From positions 1 through 15,492 of the forward strand of contig CAUZIZ010000132.1 of assembly GCA_963579905.1 (NCBI GenBank): a stretch of DNA of 15,492 nt, given 5' to 3'. Each line of letters starts with the position of its first letter. Positions within the stretch are counted from its first letter, which is position 1. Shown here one piece after another: positions 7,675-15,430 of this stretch. The notes beneath the pieces were generated by a model. The model had not been told where the DNA came from, searched no databases, and worked only from the letters and a program-made list of their open reading frames with translations. The position numbers were made by a program, and so were the translations under genes. Origin of the DNA: CAUZIZ01 sp963579905 (GTDB taxonomy: Bacteria > Acidobacteriota > UBA6911 > RPQK01 > JAJDTT01).

Positions 7675-8964
7675 TCAGCTCGCCTGAATGGTGCGCTTCA
7701 CCGGATCGAAGGCCATTCGCTTACCGCTCCAGTATGCGTCGGTGGCCATGATGCAAGCGATTGAGTGACCGTAACCGGCCTCGACCGGACAGAACAGCCG
7801 TTTGGAATCACGGTTGCGGAGCGCCTCCAGCCAGTTGGCCATGTGGCTGCTGGCATTCTCGGGAACGGCGGGAAGGGTCATCGGATCCTCCAGTTTGCCC
7901 TCGGACTTCACGCCCTCTCCGGAGAAGCCCCAATTCGCGTCTGGATTGGCAAAAGATTCCCCCTCGAAGCTTCCCAGGGTTCCGTGGACGCGGGTAGCTG
8001 AGCCATGGCCATTGATCCAATTGGTGGAATAGACCGTCAGGAACTTCCGGTCTCCCTTTTCATATTCCAATGCGACCTCGAGAGTGTCGGGATTCTCCCG
8101 ATAGTCTTTCCACTGGTAGATCCCGCCGTGAGCGACGACGCTTACAGGATAGGACACACCTGTCAGCATATGTGCCAGGTCTATGCCATGGCTCATCCAC
8201 TGGTCAATGGTGCCACTAGAGAAGTCCTTGAAGAGCCTGAAAGAGCGAAAAATCCGGGGATCGAAAGGACGGTGTGGTTTCCCCATCAGCCAGGTGTTCC
8301 AGTCGATATCACTCTCCTTAATCCTGGCCAGGTCCTTTGCCTTCCTGGCCCAGCGATAGGGACTATAGACACTCCAATGCAGGTCGACCTTGGCGATATC
8401 ACCGATTACCCCGTCCGCAATCATCTTGCTGGCTTGCTGGTACCTGGGAAAGGATCGTCTCTGAGTGCCGATCTGGACGATGGCGCCGGCCTTCTTCACA
8501 GCATCCAGGGCTGCGTTAGCTTCGGAAAGCACATTGCCCATAGGCTTCTCACAGTAGGCATCCTTACCTGCCTCGACAGCCAATTTCAGGATCTGTGCGT
8601 GGGCGTGATCGGGGGTCGCAATGATCAAGGCATCCACGTCCCTATCAGCCAGAATCTCTTCATGGTGACGGTAGACCTTGGGTGCGTCTCCCTGCTTCTC
8701 CCTTGTTAACTCTACAGCCTTGTCGCGGCGGTAGCTCCAGAGATCGCAAACGGCTGTGAGATGAGCGTTGAAACCATCCTTGGTCTCAAAGAATCGCTTC
8801 AGCAGGCCAGTCCCTCGGCCGCCTGGACCCACGATCCCCACATTGATTCGGTCGTTGACATCTCGACCGCTGACCAGACCGGGAAATCCAGCCAGGGCGA
8901 GACCTGCTCCAGCACCGGCCGAGCGGGACAAAAAAGAACGCCGATGGATAGAAGCTTTGCTCAT
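7675..8964 (-). CDS. Tat-exported Gfo/Idh/MocA-family oxidoreductase
   Basis: The protein is 429 residues. It begins with a twin-arginine signal (HRRSFLSRSAGAGAGLALAG, about 8-27), so it is probably folded with its cofactor in the cytoplasm and then exported. The N-terminal Rossmann domain has INVGIVGPGGRGTGLL (about 40-55), IIATPDHAH and the family CEKPM motif (138-142, Lys140). The C-terminal alpha/beta domain contains the NWINGHGSATRVHGTLGS region. Members use NAD(P) to oxidise or reduce sugars and polyols, and Tat-signal members are frequent in Acidobacteriota, Planctomycetota and Bacteroidota; the substrate cannot be named. The start at 8964 is preferred to 9117, because GGAGAACAAATC precedes it and the extra 51 residues upstream look non-coding. 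It ends at TGA. It appears intact and is probably transcribed alone. Confidence 0.92.
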   Translation of the reverse strand: MSKASIHRRSFLSRSAGAGAGLALAGFPGLVSGRDVNDRINVGIVGPGGRGTGLLKRFFETKDGFNAHLTAVCDLWSYRRDKAVELTREKQGDAPKVYRHHEEILADRDVDALIIATPDHAHAQILKLAVEAGKDAYCEKPMGNVLSEANAALDAVKKAGAIVQIGTQRRSFPRYQQASKMIADGVIGDIAKVDLHWSVYSPYRWARKAKDLARIKESDIDWNTWLMGKPHRPFDPRIFRSFRLFKDFSSGTIDQWMSHGIDLAHMLTGVSYPVSVVAHGGIYQWKDYRENPDTLEVALEYEKGDRKFLTVYSTNWINGHGSATRVHGTLGSFEGESFANPDANWGFSGEGVKSEGKLEDPMTLPAVPENASSHMANWLEALRNRDSKRLFCPVEAGYGHSIACIMATDAYWSGKRMAFDPVKRTIQAS

Positions 8965-9314
8965 GATTTGTTCTCCTGTTTGGATGGACCCATTGGTTGG
9001 CAAGATCGGGGGACAGCGCAAAGGGCTTTTACCTATGATCAAACCTGGGGAGCATGTTATCGGAAGCCGATGACGATGATCAAGAGTGGAAAAGGGGCGG
9101 GTCTGTGGTCTGCCCACAGCTCCGGCGGCTCTTTGCTACGGCAGGTCGCGATCGATGCGGCCCCGGATAATTTATGAGTCTTCGTGAATAATGCGGGCCA
9201 GGTAGGAACTGTCAGGCCTAGGACTCCTGTTGAAATTCCGATCGTTTTCGACTCACGAGGGGCATACTGAGAGGAGCCTTTAGGGTCTGCGCAAGAAGGT
9301 GAAGCGGGATCGCT
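8965..9314. other. Intergenic region upstream of the oxidoreductase
   Basis: About 350 bp without a supported gene. It holds the oxidoreductase ribosome site, a possible promoter (9054-9083) and a small hairpin (CTGTGG 9103-9108 / CCACAG 9114-9119). On the left-coding strand it also holds sequence just past the decayed YiiX-like gene, where no frame gives a convincing continuation. Confidence 0.5.
9054..9083 (-). promoter_or_regulatory. Candidate sigma-70 promoter of the oxidoreductase gene
   Basis: On the minus strand TTGATC (9083-9078) and TAACAT (9059-9054) are separated by 18 bp, about 90 nt before the oxidoreductase ATG. Each hexamer keeps four of six consensus bases. This is a modest match found by eye. 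Confidence 0.3.
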
Positions 9315-10716
9315 TTAGAGTGCCGATGAATCCAACATCCGAGGATCTGGAGCCTTTCTTGTCCTTTCATCCATGTCCAGGAAAACGAGTAGCTCGAAGA
9401 CCAATTCAGAGCAAACCAGACGATCGTTGGAGAAGAAGTCGAACTCGAAGACATAGGGTTTTTCGTGGTGAGAGAAGGCGCGGGCAATGGCTTCCCGGCG
9501 TTCGCCGTCGGTGAGCTGGGGACGCAGCACAGCGACCGCATCCGCCTCTCCAACTGAGTGTTCTAGACTGGTGAAAACGACTCCCTCACTGATAGCCTCG
9601 ATAACGGCATATGGGTGTCAGGCCCCGTCCTGACCCAGGAATTCGTTAAGGTGGGGCGCCACCCGGGGATCCTCGGCTACGCCCAGGGCTTCGAGCTCCT
9701 GCTGATTTCCTAGGTAGAGGGCAGCATGAGGCCAGAATCCGGGCAGGAACGCATTGGACAGGAACCAGTTGTGCCGCTCCAACAGGATATCACCGGGCTG
9801 AAGAATTTCTCTAAGTTGCCGAACCTGCTGGGGGATGATCAAACCCCGATGACGAGGCCGATCTATGAGGCGAAAGTCGCCAAGCCAGGTGGAGACTAGC
9901 GTCTGGGCATGATAAACTGGGTCTCCCGCGTGCTGGCGCATTTCCCGGAAGGCGAGTACGAGCTTCCGACTTCCGATCCGCGCAGCCGTCCGATCGATTG
10001 CCGGCCGAGCGCGCACAGCAGCTTCAACCAGAGAATTCCAGGGAAGGCCTCTACCCCAGGCGCCTGATTCCGCTAACATGTCATATCGTCTTGCGGCGGC
10101 TTGAAGGCCAGAAACGACGTCGGCGTTGGACAGGCTGGCCAGGAGCCGATCGTAGGTACCGCCTGGCATCTCCCAAGCAAGATCGCCCTCGTTCAGTTTT
10201 CGCTGGGCCTGACTGTCGCCCTCGAAGGTTTCCACCAGTGCCGCCGCCTTGGACAGAAGGGTCGCGGCGCTCGCGTAGGCGAGCAGGAATGCCCGCGCTT
10301 CTATCTCACCTTCCTCTGGCGCGTCGTGGGCAGCGCGATAGGCCCAGATTAGTCCGCAGCAGGGTTGTTCTGAGATTCAGGTAGGTCAAGAGAAGCTGCT
10401 GTATGGTCTCCTGATCCTGCTGACTGTAGTAGCTTGATTTTCCCCGCATGAAGGCGCCGCGCAGCTCCTGCATGCGTGCTTCCAAGCGTTCCAGTTCGGC
10501 GATGGCGGACAATGCGCCACGCGTGTCTCGGTGGAGCCTCGCTCCTACCACAGCCGGATCGTTGCGACGCCACTGAGACCAGATCGAGGGACCCTTAGGC
10601 ATATCTACTACGCTACGGTCCCGCAGCTTCACCACGAAGAGCAGTAACGGGATCAAGGCCATCAGGAGTACTCCGCCAACCACGGCGCTTCGATTCAATC
10701 TGCGCCGGGGGCTCAT
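9315..10716 (-). pseudogene. YiiX-like permuted papain-fold hydrolase, broken
   Basis: Pieces in two frames make one membrane-anchored protein. It starts at ATG 10716 (MSPRRRLNRSAVVGG) with one helix (about residues 10-31). A helical region follows (LERLEARMQELRGAFM…, EIEARAFLLAYASAATLL). Then comes the YiiX/C92-like permuted NlpC/P60-papain domain: GDILLERHNWFLSN, the His box in FWPHAALYLG, YAVIEAISEGVVF, and the Cys box NDRLVCSELVF. Members are cysteine hydrolases thought to act on amide or ester bonds in cell envelopes. Lesions: a frameshift near 10350 (LLRTN then IWAYRAAHDAPEEGE after removing one base), and an in-frame TGA at 9620-9618 between GQDGA and HPYAVIEA. After CSELVF the frame goes straight to LVFLDMDERTRKA and stops at 9315. 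The family usually has more sequence there, so an internal deletion is possible. A hairpin (TCAGG/CCTGA, 9618-9633) covers the TGA. Confidence 0.65.
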
Positions 10717-11158
10717 CGGAACCCATCCCAAGACCTCGACGCGATAGCGATCACGCATATCGTCCATGAGTCGGAGCAGATTTCCCTGAGCCCGAAGAAC
10801 CCGCGCCACTGCTTCCAGCTTCAACCAAGAGGCGACACGGCCTCCGACGTGGGCGGCCAGCTTCCGCAGGCGGCGATCATACAGTCGGGCAAACAGTCCG
10901 GTTGGTACCAGCAAGAGGGCGAAGGGACTGGTAGCCTCGTTGGAAAAGTAATTCCAGACCCACCAGACTTCGAGGCCGCAAGAGACTGGAAATAGGAGGC
11001 CACCGACCAGGATGTTGGCTTCGCGCGACGATCTGACGGGCGATCAGATCTGTCAGGTGATAGGGAACAGCCCCCGTGATCAAACCGAACAAGGCGGGAA
11101 GTGCGCCCAGGAGGGCTTCCGTCACGGCCTGCAGTGGGGCCAGAGGCTCGAAAAGATG
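10717..11158 (-). pseudogene. C-terminal remnant of a PlsC-like acyltransferase
   Basis: Only the last part of a lysophospholipid/1-acyl-glycerol-phosphate acyltransferase-like protein can be recognised. It begins about HLFEPLAPLQAVTEALLG, then ALPALFGLITGAVPYHL and TDLIARQIVAR in one frame. After a frameshift near 11012-11020 it reads NILVGGLLFPVSCGLEV, then SPFALLLVPTGLFARLYDR and a helical tail RVLRAQGNLLRLMDDMRD. That hydrophobic pattern is typical of the C-terminal membrane segments in long PlsC homologs. The catalytic N-terminal domain (HX4D, EGTRS motifs) is absent: the aminotransferase gene ends at 11219, only about 60 bp upstream. No stop separates the remnant from the YiiX-like start, so the two are in one frame. 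The family call is from pattern memory and not certain. Confidence 0.5.
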
Positions 11159-11218
11159 AATACTTCGGCTTGGAGACCGAACCCACGTCGACCCGCCAGA
11201 GCCAATTGGAGTTTCAGG

Positions 11219-12187
11219 TTAGCCTCTCTGGAACTGATCGAGCTCTTGCTTCTCCCATGCAGGCAGCTGGTCTGCATACTCGTGGGCTTGGGCTACAAAG
11301 TCCACACCCGCCAGGTGCTTCCATCCCTCAATGAGCTTTCGAAAGATGGGGCCGGGTTGCCCATCGCCCACCGGCTGTCCTTCGAAGCTGCGGGCGTGCA
11401 CCACACAATAGGTGGTGGACGTGCACATCAACTCATCGGCTTGTAGAGCCTCGTAGCGGCCCAGGTTCACCTCGCGCGCGGGGATTCCGATTTCCTGAGC
11501 GACATCCAGCGTGGCTCCGCGGGAGACCCCTCGAAGAATGTTGCGTCCTTCGGGTGTGAGAAGTTCTCCGTCCTTGACCAGGAACAGGTTCCAGCCGGGA
11601 CCTTCCGCCAGAAAGCCGTCCGGGTCCAGTAGAATCGGCCATTTGTTCTCGCCCATGCGGGCTCCCTGCAGCTGAGCCAACTGATAGTGCAGACGACTAC
11701 GAGTCTTGGCCTTCGGATCGACCAGATGGGCCGGCACCGCCTGCTGGGGGACGATCACCAGATCGACTCCGCGATCGTAGTTGGGGGCGAAGTGACCCAT
11801 GTGCGTGATGAGCGGCCAGCAGTTGATGGAGACTGTAGGCCTCAGGCCTTCAGGGAAGGCGCTTTGGTACAGGGGTAGCGGCCCTCTGGAGACATCGTGC
11901 ATGATTTGCCAGTCCATACTCGATGACTCCGTGGATAGATTCCGTCCCAGAGTCTGAGCGGTCAGCTCCTCCAGCTCCTCCAGCTTAAGACCCGAGTCGA
12001 TCTCCAGCAGCCGCAAAGACCCGTAGAGTCGCTCTAGGTGGTGGCGAAGGCGGAAAGCTTTTCCCCGAAAGGTACGGGTCACCTCAAAAGCCATATCACC
12101 GAACATCAACGCCGAATCGAAGATCGAGACACGTGCCTCGGATTCGGGCACGAAATCCCCATTGAAGTAAACCGTTCTTCCAGGCAT
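11219..12187 (-). CDS. PLP-dependent class IV aminotransferase
   Basis: The protein is 322 residues of the fold-type IV group, which includes branched-chain and D-amino-acid aminotransferases and aminodeoxychorismate lyase. It opens with VYFNGDFVPESEARVSIFDSALMFGDMAFEVTRT, the usual first strands. The PLP-binding Lys is probably Lys161 in DPKAKTRSRLHYQLA. The family Glu is Glu195 in LAEGPGWNLFLVKDG. The phosphate-binding loop region is LRGVSRGATLDVAQEIGI, followed by STTYCVVHARSFEG. It probably moves amino groups between an amino acid and a keto acid; the substrate cannot be fixed from sequence. The ATG at 12187 follows GGAGGGGTTGTCCT and is preferred to a TTG at 12232. It ends in TAA. It lies 57 bp after the DUF5916 gene in the same direction and, by chance or not, in the same frame. 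Confidence 0.9.
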   Translation of the reverse strand: MPGRTVYFNGDFVPESEARVSIFDSALMFGDMAFEVTRTFRGKAFRLRHHLERLYGSLRLLEIDSGLKLEELEELTAQTLGRNLSTESSSMDWQIMHDVSRGPLPLYQSAFPEGLRPTVSINCWPLITHMGHFAPNYDRGVDLVIVPQQAVPAHLVDPKAKTRSRLHYQLAQLQGARMGENKWPILLDPDGFLAEGPGWNLFLVKDGELLTPEGRNILRGVSRGATLDVAQEIGIPAREVNLGRYEALQADELMCTSTTYCVVHARSFEGQPVGDGQPGPIFRKLIEGWKHLAGVDFVAQAHEYADQLPAWEKQELDQFQRG

Positions 12188-12244
12188 AGGACAACCCCTC
12201 CAATAATCCGGATTGTAGCTGGCTCGTATCAAAGGGGGAAGACT

Positions 12245-14584
12245 CTAGAGATTCAGTAGGTAAGAGAACTTGACGAAGAACTGCCTGGAGTCATTCAGGA
12301 AGCCTCTGGAGCCGCGCCCCATAAGACCCATTTCTTGCTCGAGTAGCTCCAGATTCCGGCGGTTGTCGTTATAGCCCACGTAGAGGGCCGTCCAAGGATT
12401 GACCAGATAGGTCAGAAGAAAGTCGCCGTTGAGATTCTTGGAGCTTTTGAGTGAGGTCAGATCCTCGTTGGATAGCACCGTTTCGTACTGGAGGATGAAG
12501 CGCAGGGAGAGCCTTCGATTGAACTGCCAGTCCCAGCGGGAGCGAAGGATGTGGTTGTTGAAAACGCTGGCGCCAGAAAATCGATCCAGGAGCCGCTCCA
12601 GCAGATACGCATTTTCGTTCCGTACCGACGTAGAAGGACGAAGAGTGACTGCTAGGTTCGCCCGAGTCAGGTCCACCAGATCAGGCTCCTCTCCGGCCCG
12701 AGGAAGTAGATTGATTCCCGTCCCTTGTGAGTATTCAGCTGTCAGCGATACCGAGGAGAGATAGTTGGTTGACACAAACATTCCCGATCTATGATGGGAA
12801 AAGTCCTGTGTCCCGACCTGGGCTGGGATATCGCCCGGCCGCAGAAACTCCCGATCACCGATCTGAAACAGTTCCAGGTGAGTCTCTCCAGTCAGTTCCC
12901 AGCCAATTCCGAGATCATAGAACCGGTGCAGGCGGTTGTGTTGGTGGTCCCAGATGCTGTTGGCCAGCAGGGTTGGACCCCAGGAGATCAGGTACTTGCC
13001 TTCTCGCCGAAAGCGGTAGTCCGCGTGCTGCCTAATACTCCGCACGTCCGGCCGTAGGGAGGGAGGCTGGATGCGGCGTCCCGAGAAGAGGAGACGTCTC
13101 ACCCGTCGGCCGGGGAGAAACCCGGTCTCGCTCAGGAATCCTGGACTCCGATCGCTATAATCCAGTGTGTAAAGCAGGCGTCTTCCCCGGCGCAACAGGC
13201 GAGCATCGTAGGCTGGACCGGCCTGCTCGGCTCCATCGTTAGTGCGCGTACGGCTGGCTACCCCTTGTCCGCTGAAGACCCAGTTCTTATTCAGCTTCAA
13301 TCTAGTGTCCACGCCACCCACGCGGTTGAGGCCCAGCTCGAGGGCACGCTCTGTGTAGATCATGCCTAGAGTAGATTCGCTCAGAATATCCCGATTCACC
13401 CGAAATACGCCAAAACGAGCCCGAGAACCGGACAAGGGATCTGATTCAGGGACGCTCTTGCCCGGCGACTCATCATCGGCCAGCAGCGCTCCGACGGCCC
13501 AGGGCCCTTTCTTACCTGTGAACCGTGCGCCGAGACGTGGATCTTGAATTCGTCGGCTGAAGAAGAGATTGATGGGAGTCTGAAAAAAACTGGCGTTTTC
13601 CTGAAAGAAAGGCCTTCTTTCGGGAAAGAAAACCTCGAACCGCCGGTTGACCGTCACCTGTGGTAGGTCCGACTCCAACTGGCTAAAGTCAGGATTCACA
13701 GCTATGTCGAGAGCAAGGCTATCCTGGAAGACCAGCTTGGCATCCAGTCCTCCATCGATTTCGCCCCGATCCGAAACGAATTGTCGTTGAGACGGCCGAC
13801 TCGGATCCAGGTTTCGGAAAGATCGGAAGAAACCGTACGGAATGAGCTGGAGGTTGCGTCCAGGAGAGACCCTTTCCAGCCCTTCAAGGGCCGCATATTG
13901 ATTCAGGTCTCCCTCCACGCTGGAGGAGACCAGTGGCCAAGTGCTCATCTCGTTGGTTCTGGGGATGTAACGCCAGAACCCGATCCCCCAGACCTGCTTT
14001 TCGGTGGAGGGAAAGCGGAGGCTCCGGAACGGAACTGACATCCAGACCACGTAGCCTTTCTCGGTACGCTGCCCGCGGGATTCCCAGAGCGTGTCGAAAG
14101 CGGTGTCGTAGCCAACACCCTCTACATAGCGTCCGTCTTGCTGAATGCCAAAAGGGTTGGCAGACAACTCGTAGGATCGGAGTTTGTCCCAGAACGTGTC
14201 CAGTGAGACCGAGACCCAGTCATCCCCATCGAACTTCTCGCGTTTGGTCATCCGAGCCCGGACTTTGTCAGCCTCCGAGTCGAAGCACACGAAGATCACG
14301 TAAAGACGTTCATCGTCGTAGCCGGAATACACTTCAGTTCGTTGAGTGGCGGGGACTCCGTCGCGGGGACGGCGCTGGAGGAAGCCTTCGACTCGAGCCA
14401 GCCGCCCTTCCATCTCCGGACTCGGCCTCATTTCCAGGAAATCTTCCAGACTAGGAGGCTCGGTAATTCGCGGGATAACCAGGGGCTCTGGGGAGGAACT
14501 GCTTCCCCTTGCCAACCCAACAAAAAGGAACAGCAAGGAGGGCAGCGAAAAATGCAAAAGGCGGCCAGTGATCCGGTGTAGCAT
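12245..14584 (-). CDS. DUF5916 outer-membrane protein with CBM9-like N-terminal domain
   Basis: The protein is 779 residues. It begins with a Sec signal (MLHRITGRLLHFSLPSLLFL…ARG). Residues about 45-225 form a carbohydrate-binding-family-9-like beta-sandwich: RTEVYSGYDDERLYVIF, LDTFWDKLRSYELSANPFGI, GYVVWMSVPFRSLRFP, WGIGFWRYIPRTNE. The rest is a DUF5916 beta-barrel-like region with the hallmark FSQLESDLPQVTVNRRFEV, FFPERRPFFQENASFF and FFSRRIQDPRLGARFTGK. Alternating strands follow to FFVKFSYLLNL, an outer-membrane-type C-terminus ending in aromatic/hydrophobic residues. The family is found in Acidobacteriota, Bacteroidota and Gemmatimonadota, and its function is unknown. ATG 14584 follows GAGGCGA and places the signal peptide first; upstream ATGs at 14623 and 14983 are less likely, since the latter overlaps the previous gene. 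It ends at TAG 12245-12247. Confidence 0.88.
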   Translation of the reverse strand: MLHRITGRLLHFSLPSLLFLFVGLARGSSSSPEPLVIPRITEPPSLEDFLEMRPSPEMEGRLARVEGFLQRRPRDGVPATQRTEVYSGYDDERLYVIFVCFDSEADKVRARMTKREKFDGDDWVSVSLDTFWDKLRSYELSANPFGIQQDGRYVEGVGYDTAFDTLWESRGQRTEKGYVVWMSVPFRSLRFPSTEKQVWGIGFWRYIPRTNEMSTWPLVSSSVEGDLNQYAALEGLERVSPGRNLQLIPYGFFRSFRNLDPSRPSQRQFVSDRGEIDGGLDAKLVFQDSLALDIAVNPDFSQLESDLPQVTVNRRFEVFFPERRPFFQENASFFQTPINLFFSRRIQDPRLGARFTGKKGPWAVGALLADDESPGKSVPESDPLSGSRARFGVFRVNRDILSESTLGMIYTERALELGLNRVGGVDTRLKLNKNWVFSGQGVASRTRTNDGAEQAGPAYDARLLRRGRRLLYTLDYSDRSPGFLSETGFLPGRRVRRLLFSGRRIQPPSLRPDVRSIRQHADYRFRREGKYLISWGPTLLANSIWDHQHNRLHRFYDLGIGWELTGETHLELFQIGDREFLRPGDIPAQVGTQDFSHHRSGMFVSTNYLSSVSLTAEYSQGTGINLLPRAGEEPDLVDLTRANLAVTLRPSTSVRNENAYLLERLLDRFSGASVFNNHILRSRWDWQFNRRLSLRFILQYETVLSNEDLTSLKSSKNLNGDFLLTYLVNPWTALYVGYNDNRRNLELLEQEMGLMGRGSRGFLNDSRQFFVKFSYLLNL

Positions 14585-14679
14585 TCGCCTCAAGTCAATC
14601 CCTGTCCTGGGTGCGGCCGCCATGCCAGGCCCGGAATCTTCGAGGAGCTCGTTCCCGAAACTCTGGCATGTAAGTGTGC

Positions 14680-15306
14680 CTACTTTTTGCCGAAGTCCCG
14701 AGCGCGGACGGACCATCCGGTGATGTAGTTGTAAGCGTCCACAATCAGCTGGAAGGTCGAGTCTAGCTTTTCCATCGATTGCGGTGTCTAGAGAAGGACG
14801 AATCCTTCCCAACCCTCCTGGTTTGACATGAGATGTGGAAATGCCCAACGTGCCCTTACCGCTTCTCGAGCTCGCCCGGTGGGCAAGGCGATGTGCAAGT
14901 TTCCGCCTACATGGATGTGAGCAAACTCGCGTCCGCGACGGATTATTTCGGGGTGAATCAGGCTGATCCTGTCGTTCAACCAAAGGCCTCTTACGTCGGG
15001 CACAGCAAGGATCGTGGCTCGGTTTTCCACACCCGGTAGGGCAAAGGCCCGACGGAAAAGCTCTTCATTCACCTCCGGAACGGGCTTTACGTCGATCTGT
15101 CTGTTGGGGATGTCCAGGGTTACCTTGGGAGGGAGACCCTTGCGCATGGGGAGAATCGGGTAGGCCGGGCCGGTTTCCGAACTCGGTCCCGACGCCTGCG
15201 ATCCTGACCCACTCGACGCACTGGAAGTGACAGGAGCGGCTGTGACCGTCACTAGGATGAGGCCGGCAACGAGAGATCCATGAATTCCGAAGAGATTCGA
15301 GGCCAT
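14680..15306 (-). pseudogene. Secreted DUF5519/luciferase-domain protein with an internal TAG
   Basis: From ATG 15306 a Sec signal (MASNLFGIHGSLVAGLILVT, ending near TAAPVTSSA) is followed by a Ser/Gly-rich linker and a domain like PF17648 (DUF5519, ‘luciferase domain’). Key segments are EIIRRGREFAHIHVGGNLHIALP and HLMSNQEGWEGFVLL. A TAG at 14790-14788 (codon 173) then interrupts, but the same frame continues TPQSMEKLDSTFQLIVDAYNYITG to a TAG at 14682-14680. That continuation is the expected end of the family (…GFVMLYTPQS…L.VV..L…SY…). The TAG falls where homologs have Tyr, one base from TAT/TAC. The whole reading is 208 residues. In the family the role is unknown; the name comes from fold similarity, not shown light emission. 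It is first in an apparent transcription unit with the DUF5916 gene 95 bp downstream. An ordinary gene call stopping at 14788 would lose the last conserved helix. Confidence 0.72.
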
Positions 15307-15364
15307 GCCTTATCTTTATGAGGACGCAATCGAAGATCTACTGTGGACGTCTCTGACCCTGGGG

Positions 15365-15370
15365 AGTATA
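15365..15370 (-). promoter_or_regulatory. Candidate extended -10 promoter for the DUF5519-DUF5916 unit
   Basis: The minus strand reads ATGCTATACTCCCC: a TATACT -10 hexamer preceded by TG one base upstream (extended -10). It is about 59 nt before the DUF5519 ATG. No clear -35 is seen, which is acceptable for extended -10 promoters. A ribosome-site-like AAGG lies just before the start codon. Confidence 0.4.
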
Positions 15371-15397
15371 GCATGCGAGCGGATGAAGCAGGCTGAA

Positions 15398-15420
15398 GGC
15401 CACAGGTGGGACCTGTGACC
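15398..15420. repeat. Short inverted repeat beside REP copy 2
   Basis: GGCCACAGGT (15398-15407) pairs with ACCTGTGACC (15411-15420) with one mismatch and a GGG loop. It lies 11 bp from the REP-like element and about 27 bp upstream of the -10 box, so it could be an operator or part of a larger repeat cluster. Confidence 0.45.
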
Positions 15421-15430
15421 GACAGCCAGA

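Noticed and set aside
8005..8709. Open frame of 234 codons on the plus strand
   Set aside because: It lies wholly antisense to the well-supported oxidoreductase gene and shows no recognisable domain.
9218..9553. Alternative 111-codon minus frame at the end of the YiiX-like gene
   Set aside because: The other frame carries the catalytic VCSELVF motif; this one is Ser/Trp-rich and shows no family pattern, although its last part could be a frameshifted tail.
10821..11186. 121-codon minus frame over the acyltransferase remnant
   Set aside because: The two neighbouring frames give the hydrophobic PlsC-like pattern; this frame is Ser/Pro/Arg-rich shadow sequence.
2037..14790. Complete reassignment of TAG to an amino acid
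   Set aside because: TAG ends the DUF5916 and DUF5519 proteins at their natural C-termini, and the internal TAGs fall opposite different residues.
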